The notes under the pieces: model-generated
What the model was told of the DNA's origin: nothing
Seen by the model: the letters and a program-made list of their open reading frames with translations, nothing else
Database searches by the model: none
Made by a program: the position numbers and the translations under genes
Source: an uncultured Duncaniella sp.
Lineage (GTDB): Bacteria > Bacteroidota > Bacteroidia > Bacteroidales > Muribaculaceae
Direction: 5' to 3'
NCBI GenBank assembly: GCA_910586665.1
Contig: CAJUIX010000005.1
Location: 62,001-126,000 of the forward strand
DNA: 64,000 nucleotides
In this document: piece after piece, positions 50,612 to 59,322 of the stretch
How the letters are laid out: every line of letters starts with the position of its first letter
Position numbering within the stretch: the stretch's first letter is position 1

Positions 50612-51385
50612 ATGAATTTCAATGAGACCAACGCGCACCCGCGCGACGCATATCTGCACTTCGACGCCGAAAACCATGTCTACACCCTCGGCTCGCGGAC
50701 GCTGACATCGGTGACCAACATCGTCGAGGACTGCTTCCCGAAGTTTGACGCCGACTACTGGGCCGCGCGCAAGGCCCCCGCCCTCGGACTGACACCCGAG
50801 GAGCTGAAGGCCCGCTGGGAGGAGAACGGGCGCCGCTCCCGCAACCTCGGGACAGAGATGCACGAGAAAATCGAGCGCTACTACCTCGGCCACGATGCCG
50901 GCGACGACGGCGACGCCTTCACACTCTTCCGCCACTTCGCCGCAGCCGAGCGCCTTTATCCCTACCGCACCGAATGGCGCATCTACATGGAGCAATACGG
51001 CGTGGCCGGGACTCTCGACTTCCTCGAAAGGCGCCCCGACGGCACCTTCAACATCTATGACTGGAAGCGCTCGAAGAAGCTGATTGCCGACGACGGCAGC
51101 ATAGAGCTCCGCAACCGCTACGGCAAGCGTGGATTCGCCCCCGTCGGGCACCTCGACGACTGCGCCTACCACCACTACGCCCTCCAGCTTAGCATCTACC
51201 GCTTCATCCTCGAGCACTGCTATGCGATAAGGGTTAACACCCTCAAGCTCGGCATCTTCCACCCGGACTACCCGATGGCCTACGTCATCCCCGTCCCCTA
51301 TCTTGCCGCGGAGGCGGAGGCCGTCCTGCGCAACCATTCACTGAAACGCAACGAACAAAGCCGGAGAGAAGCCATACTGTGTTAA
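50612..51385 (+). CDS. PD-(D/E)XK nuclease superfamily protein (RecB/Cas4-like fold)
   Basis: 257 residues from MNFNETNAHPRD at 50612; earlier in-frame starts would overlap mazG. The nuclease core is recognisable: a Glu/His region (GTEMHEKIERYYLG), the first acidic residue in VAGTLDFLERR, the D-x-K pair in FNIYDWKRSKK, and a RecB-type QxxxY helix in YALQLSIYRFILEH. This is the layout of RecB-family and phage exonucleases. No helicase gene is adjacent; the context is mazG upstream. Role in DNA processing or repair is inferred. Confidence 0.82.
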   Translation: MNFNETNAHPRDAYLHFDAENHVYTLGSRTLTSVTNIVEDCFPKFDADYWAARKAPALGLTPEELKARWEENGRRSRNLGTEMHEKIERYYLGHDAGDDGDAFTLFRHFAAAERLYPYRTEWRIYMEQYGVAGTLDFLERRPDGTFNIYDWKRSKKLIADDGSIELRNRYGKRGFAPVGHLDDCAYHHYALQLSIYRFILEHCYAIRVNTLKLGIFHPDYPMAYVIPVPYLAAEAEAVLRNHSLKRNEQSRREAILC

Positions 51386-51483
51386 ATTATATTAAATAAA
51401 CGACTTCTGTCGACACTTTTCCCACCCTCGCTACGTCTAACAATAAAATTACATTCATTATACACATTTTTTAATTCATCCTT

Positions 51484-54324
51484 ATGAAAGCTACAACACG
51501 ACTCATGTCGGCAGTGATGCTCCTCGTGCTCATCCTGCTTCCCGGCATAGTCAGAGCGCAGGGTGGCAACCCGATGCTCCAGCCACTTCCGACGGATACC
51601 GCCGTCCGTATCGGGAAACTTCCGAATGGTCTCACCTACTACATCCGCCACAACGAATATCCCAAGGGACAGGCGGACTTCTACATCGTGCAGAATGTAG
51701 GTTCAATCCTTGAGGACGACCACCAGCGCGGTCTCGCCCACTTCCTCGAACACATGTGCTTCAACGGCACCACCAACTTTCCCGGCAGCGCCCTCCGCGA
51801 CTGGCTCGAGTCAATCGGTGTGAAGTTCGGTGCAAACCTCAATGCCTACACCGGCACCGACGAGACTGTCTACAATATCAACAACGTACCCATAGCACGC
51901 CAGAGCGTGCAGGACTCCTGCCTCCTCATCCTCCACGACTGGGCCAACGACCTTACGCTCGACCCGGCAGAGATTGACAAGGAGCGCGGCGTGATCCACG
52001 AGGAGTGGCGCCGCTCGATGCAGGGCACCATGCGCATCGTCGAGCAGATTCTCCCCAAAATGTATCCCGATTCGAAGTATGCCCACCGTCTGCCTATCGG
52101 CACAATGGAGGTGGTCGACAACTTCCCTCCCCAGGCAATCCGCGAATACTATGAGAAGTGGTATCGTCCCGACCTCCAGGCCGTAGTCGTCGTCGGCGAT
52201 ATCGACGTTGACCGCATCGAGGGCAAAATCAAGGAGATGTTTGCCGACATCGAGATGCCAACCAACGCACCCGAGCGCAAATACGAGCAGGTGCCCGACC
52301 ACAAAGGCACTTACTATGCCGTCGGCAGCGACCCCGAACAGAAAAATCTCATGGCGCAGATGTTCTTCATCTCCGACAAGATGCCGAAGGACATGATGAA
52401 CACTCCGATGTACTATGTCCAGAAGTATGCCGAGCAGATGATTCTCTCCATGCTCAACAATCGTCTTGACGAAATAAGCACCAAGCCCGACGCCCCCTTT
52501 GCCGGCGCAGCCTTACGCTCTGACGGCTACTTCCTCGCCTCTAAAGTCAAAGATGCCGTCACAGCTGTCGTGCTGGCCAAGGAAAACGACATTGTTGCAC
52601 CGATACAGGCCCTATACCGGGAGATTCTCCGCGCACAGCGTGGCGGCTTCACCCAGAGCGAGTATGACCGCGCCCGCAACGAATACATCTCATCAATCGA
52701 GCGCGCCTACAACAACCGCGCCACCCGCGAAAACGGTTCATTCGTCAAAGAATATGTCGGCAACTTCAAGGACAACGAGCCTATCCCCGGCATCGAGGTC
52801 GAATGGCCCCTCATCCAGCAGATTGCAATGAGTGTGCCCCTCCAGGCTATCAACCAGGCAATGGCCCAAATGGTCACCCCCGACAACAGAGTGCTCATGG
52901 TGCTCGGCCCGAAGGCTGACGACATCAAGATGCCCACCGACGCAGCCCTCGCAGAGGCTCTCGCCGCAGTCGATGCCGAAAACATCGAGGCTTTCGTCGA
53001 CGAAGTCAAGTCGGAGCCCCTCATCCCCGCTGAGCCTAAGGCAGGCACTATCACCGCCACCGTCGAGGATTCCAAGTGGGGCACCACTGAGTGGACCCTC
53101 TCCAACGGCGCCAAGGTAATCGTGAAATCCACCAAGTTCAAAGAGGACGAAATCCTCTTCTCGGCTTACGCCAAGGGTGGCTATGCAGGCTATCCCGCCG
53201 CTTACGACGCCACAATCAAATTCATCCCGATGGCACTTGAATCATTCGGTCTCGGCACATACACAAGCACCGATGTCAACAAGTATCTCGCCGGCAAGCA
53301 GGCCTCAATAGCAGTCGGCTTAGGCGACTACAGCCGCTCGATGGGCGGTTCGGCCACTCCCAAGGACCTCCCCACCCTTATGGAGCTTATCTACATGGCT
53401 TTCAAAGATATCCAGCTCACTGCCGACGAATTTACAGCCCTTCAGAAATCCTACAGCGGCATCCTCGCCAACCAGGAGAAGAACCCCGAATTCATCTTCA
53501 AGAAATCAGTGCTCAGCGCCCTCTTTGACTCCCCCCGCCGTCAGGTCCCCACCCCTGCCGACATCAATTCGGCATCTCGCGAGCAGACCCTTGAAATCGC
53601 CCACGCACTTACAGCCAACGCAGCCGACTGGACCTTCGTCTTCGTGGGCAATGTCGACCTCGGAGTTCTCAAGCCTCTTGTCGAGAAATATATCGCGTCA
53701 CTCCCCGGCGACCAGAAGACCGCTGTCAGGAAAGTTGACTCATTCAATCCCGCCCTGTTTATGAACGGCGGCAACAAGACCGACAACTTCACCACTTCCA
53801 TGTCGACCCCGCAGACCTATGTCGCAATCGTCGAGACCGGCGATATGGACTATACTCCCAAAAACGCCATGCTTGCCTCAATCGCAGGCCAGATTCTCAC
53901 AAACCGCCTCATCAAGACAGTCCGCGAGGATATGGGTGCCACTTACTCAATCAGCGCAGCCGGCAGTCTTGACTATGAAGGCATCCGCCCCGCCTCGATC
54001 TCTACAGAGTTCCCGATGAAACCCGAGATGAAGGACGAGGTTCTCCCCTTCATCAAAAGCCAGTTCAAGGACATGGAGACCACAGTAACCGCCGAGGAGC
54101 TTAATCCTATCAAAGAATACATGGTCAAGGTCTACACCGAGAGCAAGGAGAAGAACAACCCCTGGCGCAGCGCCATCATCCGCAACATCGCCAGCGGTGT
54201 CGACAACTTCAACGGCAATGTCGAAATCATGAACTCCATCACCGTCGACGACGTGAAGAACTACATGAAGGCCCTCAACTCTCAGGACAACTACCGCGTC
54301 ATCATCCTCGAAGCCGCCAAGTAA
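51484..54324 (+). CDS. Secreted M16-family zinc metallopeptidase (pitrilysin/insulinase)
   Basis: 946 residues, signal peptide MKATTRLMSAVMLLVLILLPGIVRAQ. Inverted zinc motif HxxEH is intact at His86, Glu89 and His90 (GLAHFLEHMCFNGTTNFPG). The second half is a second M16 pair that lacks the motif and supports the clam-shell chamber, as in full-length family members. Probably degrades peptides in the periplasm. No obvious consensus promoter in the 98-nt AT-rich gap upstream. Confidence 0.95.
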   Translation: MKATTRLMSAVMLLVLILLPGIVRAQGGNPMLQPLPTDTAVRIGKLPNGLTYYIRHNEYPKGQADFYIVQNVGSILEDDHQRGLAHFLEHMCFNGTTNFPGSALRDWLESIGVKFGANLNAYTGTDETVYNINNVPIARQSVQDSCLLILHDWANDLTLDPAEIDKERGVIHEEWRRSMQGTMRIVEQILPKMYPDSKYAHRLPIGTMEVVDNFPPQAIREYYEKWYRPDLQAVVVVGDIDVDRIEGKIKEMFADIEMPTNAPERKYEQVPDHKGTYYAVGSDPEQKNLMAQMFFISDKMPKDMMNTPMYYVQKYAEQMILSMLNNRLDEISTKPDAPFAGAALRSDGYFLASKVKDAVTAVVLAKENDIVAPIQALYREILRAQRGGFTQSEYDRARNEYISSIERAYNNRATRENGSFVKEYVGNFKDNEPIPGIEVEWPLIQQIAMSVPLQAINQAMAQMVTPDNRVLMVLGPKADDIKMPTDAALAEALAAVDAENIEAFVDEVKSEPLIPAEPKAGTITATVEDSKWGTTEWTLSNGAKVIVKSTKFKEDEILFSAYAKGGYAGYPAAYDATIKFIPMALESFGLGTYTSTDVNKYLAGKQASIAVGLGDYSRSMGGSATPKDLPTLMELIYMAFKDIQLTADEFTALQKSYSGILANQEKNPEFIFKKSVLSALFDSPRRQVPTPADINSASREQTLEIAHALTANAADWTFVFVGNVDLGVLKPLVEKYIASLPGDQKTAVRKVDSFNPALFMNGGNKTDNFTTSMSTPQTYVAIVETGDMDYTPKNAMLASIAGQILTNRLIKTVREDMGATYSISAAGSLDYEGIRPASISTEFPMKPEMKDEVLPFIKSQFKDMETTVTAEELNPIKEYMVKVYTESKEKNNPWRSAIIRNIASGVDNFNGNVEIMNSITVDDVKNYMKALNSQDNYRVIILEAAK

Positions 54325-54362
54325 ACCGTCCCTGAGCCACCGGCCCTACCTACATACAATAA

Positions 54363-54397
54363 GAGCGCGACATCCCACGATGCCGCGCTCATTTTTT
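54363..54397 (+). terminator. Terminator of the M16 gene
   Basis: Arms GAGCGCG/CGCGCTC, strengthened by an inner CAT/ATG pair, followed by ATTTTTTG. Confidence 0.85.
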
Positions 54398-54446
54398 GTT
54401 ATTTAAATTTAAAATTTGATTGGCGGGGAGGATTTTGTGGTGGATT

Positions 54447-54479
54447 TTTGTCATATTTATTATCAAAATATTAATTTTG
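54447..54479 (+). promoter_or_regulatory. Full-consensus promoter of malQ
   Basis: TTTG (54447-54450), 21 nt, TAATTTTG (54472-54479) then C. The leader is about 30 nt. Confidence 0.8.
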
Positions 54480-54513
54480 CCTATTAGAAATTATATATCA
54501 TTATATCATACTT

Positions 54514-57192
54514 ATGAGACTTACCTTTAATGTAAATTACCGCACCGAATGGGGCGAGTCACTGTTTCTGACAGGCTCGGCGCTCGCTCTCGGTGAAAAC
54601 GACTTGTCGCGCGCGATTCCTATGCGTCTGAGCGGGAGCGAGACATGGACGGTACATGTGGAGATTCCCGACACGGTGACGGAATTCACCTATGGCTACA
54701 TCGTCCGCCACGACAACGGCTATGTGAAACGCGAGTGGGGAAAGCCGCGCCGCTTCGCCCACAGCGCCGACACACATCTCTTCAGAATCTTTGACCGCTG
54801 GCAGGACCAGCCTTGGGACAAGCCCTACTACAGCAGCGCCTTCACCGACTGCATCTGCATGCGTAAGGACCGCGCTACCCGCGTCGTTCCCTCCGCAGGT
54901 ATGCTGACCCTGACGGTCGACGCGCCGATGATAGCCCCCGACGAGATTGTGGCTGTCAGCGGCGAGTCGGAAGTGCTCGGAGCGTGGGACGCCGCCAAGG
55001 CGCTCCGCATGAGCGATGCCGACTACCCGACATGGAGCATCAACATCCCCGCTGCAGCCCTCCAGCCGGGCACAGACTATAAGTTCCTCATCATCAAGAA
55101 GACAAGCGGCGAGGTAGTGGCCTGGGAAGGACGCGACAACCGCCACATCGACATCGAGCTGACACGCCCCGACGAGTCAGTGGTCGACGCCGGCCAGCGC
55201 CTCGTCAACCCGCTTGCTCCCTGGCGCGGCGCGGGTGTGGCAATCCCCGTCTTCTCACTGCGCAGCGAGGAAGACTTCGGTGTGGGCGACTTCCTCGACC
55301 TGAAACTCATGATTGACTGGGCGGCACAGACACGACAGAACTTCGTGCAGCTCCTCCCGATCAACGACACCACCATGACCGGCACATGGACTGACTCATA
55401 CCCCTACAACGCCAACTCGATTTTTGCCCTCCACCCGATGTATCTGCGCATATCCGCTATGGGGCGCCTCGACAACGAGGAGCGCCAGCGCTACTTCGAC
55501 GACCTCGGAAGGGAGCTTAACCGCCTGCCGCAGGTGGACTACGAGCGCGTCAACAATGCAAAAATCGAGTACACGCGCGAGCTCTTCGGCCAGGACGGCC
55601 GCAGGGTGCTCGAATCGGAGGAATTCAAGGCCTTCTTCGAAAAGAACAAGGAGTGGCTGACTCCCTACGCCGCCTTCTGCGTGCTCCGCGACATGAACCA
55701 TACTGCCGACATGACGCAGTGGGGCGAATATGCCGTCTATGAACCCGAAAAGGTCAGCGCCTTCATTGCGGAGCATCAGAACGACATCGACTTCGTGTAC
55801 TATATACAATATTTCCTCGACAAGCAGATGCGCGAGGTGCGCGACTACGCGCACGACCACGGCGTGGCCATCAAGGGCGACATACCTATCGGTATCTCGC
55901 GCACAAGCGCCGACGCATGGATCTCGCCGCGTCTCTTCAACCTCGACTGCCAAGCCGGAGCGCCGCCGGACGACTTCTCCGTGCTCGGCCAGAACTGGGG
56001 ACTCCCCACCTACAACTGGGAAGAGATGTCGAAGGACGGTTTCGCCTGGTGGAAGGCCCGCTTCCGCAAGATGGCGGAGTATTTCGACGCCTACCGCATC
56101 GACCATGTGCTCGGATTCTTCAGAATATGGGAAATCCCGATGGATGCCGTCCACGGTCTGCTCGGAGTGTTCAACCGCGCCCTCCCCTACACCCCCGACG
56201 AGCTTCGCAACAGCTATGATTTCTGGCTCGACGGCGACCGCCAGACCCGTCCGTTTATCATGGACTATATGCTCAACACCTTCTTCGGCGACTATGTCGA
56301 CGAGTGTCGCGACCGCTTCCTCGTCGACGAGGGCTACGGACGCTACCGCCTGCGCGAGGAGTTCAATACCCAGCGCAAGGTCGTCGACTATTTCCAGCAC
56401 GAGGAGAAGAACGAGAAGAACAACCGTATCTGCAACGCGCTCTTAGGCCTCATCGACGATGTGCTCTTCATCGAGGACCCATACGAGAAGGGAAAATACC
56501 ACCCGCGCATCTCGGCCCAGTTCACTTTTGCCTACCAGGCGCTCGACGACTACGAGAAGTGGTGCTTCAACCGCATGTATAACGACTTCTACTACCGCCG
56601 CAACAATGATTTCTGGTACGGCAAGGCCATGTGGAAGCTCCCGCCGCTCATCGACGCCACCGACATGCTTGTCTGCGCCGAGGATCTCGGCATGATTCCC
56701 GCCTGCGTGCCCGCGGTGATGAACAACCTCGAAATCCTCACCCTCGAAATCCAGCGCATGCCGAAGGACCCCAACGCACCCTTCGGAAACACCTGGACCT
56801 ATCCCTACCGCTCGGTCTGCACCACGTCGACCCACGACATGGACGGAATCCGCCGCTGGTGGGAGGGGGACCGCGACGCCACCCAGCGCTACTACAACGA
56901 AGTGCTCGGCGAGCCGGGCCCGGCACCGCAGTATGCCGAGCCGTGGATCTGCGAGCGAATCGTCCGCATGCACCTGCAGTCGCCGTCGATGCTCTGCATC
57001 CTCCCCTTGCAGGACTGGCTGTCGATTGACGGTGTGCTCCGCCGCCAGGATCCGCGCGAGGAGCTTATCAACATCCCCGCAAATCCCCGTCACTACTGGC
57101 GCTACCGCATGCACCTAACGCTCGAGGACCTCAACAGTCAGAAGGAGTTCAACAACCGCCTGCGTGAGGAAATAAACAATACAGGAAGATAA
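54514..57192 (+). CDS. malQ: 4-alpha-glucanotransferase with tandem CBM20 (DPE2-like)
   Basis: 892 residues, no signal peptide: cytosolic. Two N-terminal starch-binding CBM20-like modules (about 1-110, TEWGESLFLTGSALALGEND; about 128-220, VSGESEVLGAWD) precede the GH77 barrel (SLRSEEDFGVGDFLDLKLM). Catalytic residues: nucleophile Asp530 (AYRIDHVLGFFRIW), acid/base Glu723 (CAEDLGMIP) and Asp775 (STHDMDGIRRWW). The long insert inside the barrel and the CBM20 pair match the plant DPE2-like branch usual in Bacteroidetes. It transfers glucan units between malto-oligosaccharides during starch or glycogen use. Ends in a strong terminator. Confidence 0.95.
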   Translation: MRLTFNVNYRTEWGESLFLTGSALALGENDLSRAIPMRLSGSETWTVHVEIPDTVTEFTYGYIVRHDNGYVKREWGKPRRFAHSADTHLFRIFDRWQDQPWDKPYYSSAFTDCICMRKDRATRVVPSAGMLTLTVDAPMIAPDEIVAVSGESEVLGAWDAAKALRMSDADYPTWSINIPAAALQPGTDYKFLIIKKTSGEVVAWEGRDNRHIDIELTRPDESVVDAGQRLVNPLAPWRGAGVAIPVFSLRSEEDFGVGDFLDLKLMIDWAAQTRQNFVQLLPINDTTMTGTWTDSYPYNANSIFALHPMYLRISAMGRLDNEERQRYFDDLGRELNRLPQVDYERVNNAKIEYTRELFGQDGRRVLESEEFKAFFEKNKEWLTPYAAFCVLRDMNHTADMTQWGEYAVYEPEKVSAFIAEHQNDIDFVYYIQYFLDKQMREVRDYAHDHGVAIKGDIPIGISRTSADAWISPRLFNLDCQAGAPPDDFSVLGQNWGLPTYNWEEMSKDGFAWWKARFRKMAEYFDAYRIDHVLGFFRIWEIPMDAVHGLLGVFNRALPYTPDELRNSYDFWLDGDRQTRPFIMDYMLNTFFGDYVDECRDRFLVDEGYGRYRLREEFNTQRKVVDYFQHEEKNEKNNRICNALLGLIDDVLFIEDPYEKGKYHPRISAQFTFAYQALDDYEKWCFNRMYNDFYYRRNNDFWYGKAMWKLPPLIDATDMLVCAEDLGMIPACVPAVMNNLEILTLEIQRMPKDPNAPFGNTWTYPYRSVCTTSTHDMDGIRRWWEGDRDATQRYYNEVLGEPGPAPQYAEPWICERIVRMHLQSPSMLCILPLQDWLSIDGVLRRQDPREELINIPANPRHYWRYRMHLTLEDLNSQKEFNNRLREEINNTGR

Positions 57193-57214
57193 AGAGAATC
57201 GCTATAAGAAAAGG

Positions 57215-57250
57215 AATCACCAGTCTTTTGTGAAGGCTGGTGATTTTTTT
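57215..57250 (+). terminator. Terminator of malQ
   Basis: 13-bp arms AATCACCAGTCTT/AAGGCTGGTGATT with one T-G wobble, 5-nt loop, followed by a run of T. Confidence 0.92.
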
Positions 57251-57260
57251 TAGTGGGATT

Positions 57261-57287
57261 AGAGCTATCAGAGAAATCAGAGCTGTC
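57261..57287. repeat. Three 9-bp units AGAGCTATC/AGAGAAATC/AGAGCTGTC
   Basis: Exact 9-nt register between the malQ terminator and the stop of the converging gene. Unit sequence differs from the CTCCTATTA family but the period is the same. Confidence 0.65.
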
Positions 57288-57292
57288 AATAA

Positions 57293-58060
57293 TCACAGCT
57301 TCATGCCGATACCGAAGAGGGCGAAGTCGTAGACGACGGGGTCTGCGGGGTTGAATCGGCGAAGTCGGTCGGTGACCTCTATGACCGAGCGGCGGTCGTC
57401 GGCCTTGCGGGAGAGCAGTCCGAGCTCGCGGGATACGTCGCCAACATGGACGTCGAGCGGGATATAGAGCTGCGCGGGGGTTAGGACGTCCCAGACACCC
57501 ATGTCGACTATCCCGTCGTTGCGGACGAGCCAGCGGAGCGCCATGTTGACGCGCTTCAAGGCCGTCGTGGCGAGATTCTGCGGCAGACAGCGCGAGGCAA
57601 GACTATTGCCGGCGGCATCCGCCTCCCGAAGCTCGCGGTTGATGCCCTCGACGAGCTTCCACGAGGGGAGTTCCGCAGAGGCTATGGCTTCGGCGCGGCC
57701 GAATTCCTGCAAAGAGCCGTAGCGCGAGTAGATGGAGCGCAGGCCGCGCAGGAAGTGCTTGAAGTGCTGGGTGAAGAAGGTGCGGTGGATGTTTTCACCG
57801 TCGGGAAGATCCTCGTAACCCTCGTCCATGACATATTTATAGGGCTGGTTGTCCATGAGCGCCAGCATGCGGTCGCAGTCGCGGCATATCATCTTGCGGT
57901 TGCCCCAGGCGATGGAGGCGGTGAGCAGGGATGAGATTTCGATGTCGCGCAGGTCAGTGTAGCGACGCGGGAACCGGACGGGGTCGTCGCTAATAAAAGA
58001 CGGCGAGTTGATTCTCGCCGCCTCTGTGTCAAGCAGATCTTTCAGATCTCTTTCAGTCAT
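57293..58060 (-). CDS. TIGR02757 (DUF2400) family protein
   Basis: 255 residues, the family's usual length. Helical soluble protein with the conserved segments RFPRRYTDLRDIEISSLLTASIAWGNRK and LYIPLDVHVGDVSRELGLLSR, the latter resembling the helix-hairpin-helix/catalytic region of DNA glycosylases. Function is not established; a DNA-repair-related role is a guess from that resemblance. Starts 31 nt after the TlpA-like gene and is likely cotranscribed with it. Confidence 0.88.
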   Translation of the reverse strand: MTERDLKDLLDTEAARINSPSFISDDPVRFPRRYTDLRDIEISSLLTASIAWGNRKMICRDCDRMLALMDNQPYKYVMDEGYEDLPDGENIHRTFFTQHFKHFLRGLRSIYSRYGSLQEFGRAEAIASAELPSWKLVEGINRELREADAAGNSLASRCLPQNLATTALKRVNMALRWLVRNDGIVDMGVWDVLTPAQLYIPLDVHVGDVSRELGLLSRKADDRRSVIEVTDRLRRFNPADPVVYDFALFGIGMKL

Positions 58061-58091
58061 CGGAAATTTCTTTGTTTGTCAGTAAAAAATT

Positions 58092-59189
58092 TTAGAAGAT
58101 TACCGAGGCGGTGTCAGCTGCGGCCGAGTCGGCGGGAAGGGTCATGGCCTGCGGCTGGGCGTAGGTGGCCATAGCTGAATCAACGTCGTCGATGAGCTCC
58201 TGGCTCTGCTTGTCGCGCGACACGATGATGCCCTCGGGATTGATGAGGATGATGCAGGGGATACCGGAGATGCCGTAGAGGTCGGTCGGGACAGACTGGG
58301 CGTTGATGATGCAGGGCCACTCAAGACCGTGGGTCTTGATAGCCTTGAGGGTGTTGTCGGGCTCATCCCAGACGGCTACGCCGAGGACGTCGAGGCCTTT
58401 GTCCTTATATTTGTTGTAAAGCTCCTTGATGACCTTGGTCTGACGGATGCAGGGACCGCACCAGCTTGCCCAGAAGTCAACGAGGGTGTATTTGCCGGGC
58501 TTCACATAATCGCTGAGCTTCTCGGTCTTGCCATTGTAGGTGACGGAGAAGTCCTTGTAGTGCTTTCCTACTGATGTCTCAGCCTTTGCGAGGAGACCTG
58601 TGCGGATTTTCTGCACGCGCTTCGAGTCGGCGAGCGTCTTGTCAGCTGCAATGGCTGCGTCGAGCTGGGCGAGGTCCATTTCATAGACGAGCTGGAGGAA
58701 GAAATAGAGGCCGAGAGTGTTGCCCTTGTTCTCCTCGTAGGCCTTCCTGGGGATGGCGGCATATTCTTCCTGGAGATTCTTCATCTGCACGGTGTCGGTC
58801 TTCTCGAGTTTGTTGAACTTCTCGACAATTTCCTTCATCTGTTTTCCGTAGGTCTCCATTTTGTCATTGAGAGGGGAACCTGAGGCCTTTCCGTCGGCAC
58901 CTACGACAATGTTGCCCTCTTCAACCACAATGATGGGGCCGCGGCCACCGTCGAGCATGATACGGCCAATGAAGGGGGCGTCAGTGCTGCCAGCGAACTT
59001 AATCTGTCCGTCGGTGACGATTGCGGAGTCGAGCTTGGCATTGTCGTCCCAGTTATAGAGATAAGCCATAGTGTTGTTCTTCTCGGCGGGTACCGGGGCG
59101 GTCACAGTGTAGTTAGGCTGTGCCTGGAGAGCACAAGCGCTCATGGCCAACATTCCGACCGAAAGCGCGATGATTGATTTTTTGTTCAT
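58092..59189 (-). CDS. TlpA-family thioredoxin-like protein with DUF4369 domain
   Basis: 365 residues, signal peptide MNKKSIIALSVGMLAMSACALQAQ. The N-terminal beta-sandwich (about 28-115, with YLYNWDDNAKLDSAIVTDG) is of the DUF4369 type, a helical linker follows, and the C-terminal thioredoxin domain has Cys244/Cys247 (DFWASWCGPCIRQ) and cis-Pro GISGIPCIILINPEG. A periplasmic thiol oxidoreductase. A short Ala/Asp-rich tail (LPADSAAADTASVIF) ends it. Paralogous in layout to the 29635-31170 protein. Confidence 0.92.
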   Translation of the reverse strand: MNKKSIIALSVGMLAMSACALQAQPNYTVTAPVPAEKNNTMAYLYNWDDNAKLDSAIVTDGQIKFAGSTDAPFIGRIMLDGGRGPIIVVEEGNIVVGADGKASGSPLNDKMETYGKQMKEIVEKFNKLEKTDTVQMKNLQEEYAAIPRKAYEENKGNTLGLYFFLQLVYEMDLAQLDAAIAADKTLADSKRVQKIRTGLLAKAETSVGKHYKDFSVTYNGKTEKLSDYVKPGKYTLVDFWASWCGPCIRQTKVIKELYNKYKDKGLDVLGVAVWDEPDNTLKAIKTHGLEWPCIINAQSVPTDLYGISGIPCIILINPEGIIVSRDKQSQELIDDVDSAMATYAQPQAMTLPADSAAADTASVIF

Positions 59190-59226
59190 AACAATAATTA
59201 AGCTGATAGATTATGATTATCCGGGG

Positions 59227-59234
59227 CAAATGTA
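59227..59234 (-). promoter_or_regulatory. -7 box of the TlpA-like/TIGR02757 unit
   Basis: TACATTTG then C on the minus strand, 37 nt before the start at 59189; a weak TTAG at the -33 position. Confidence 0.5.
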
Positions 59235-59322
59235 AGCAAAATACTCCAAACTGCCTAAAAGATTGCGGAAGATTTGGACGAATCCAAACCTTCCGCAAAG
59301 GAGACGGTATGCCTAACAGACC

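Larger units (their letters stand above)
54325..54513. other. Gap with M16 terminator and malQ promoter
   Basis: No gene. It holds the terminator at 54363-54397 and the promoter at 54447-54479. Confidence 0.8.
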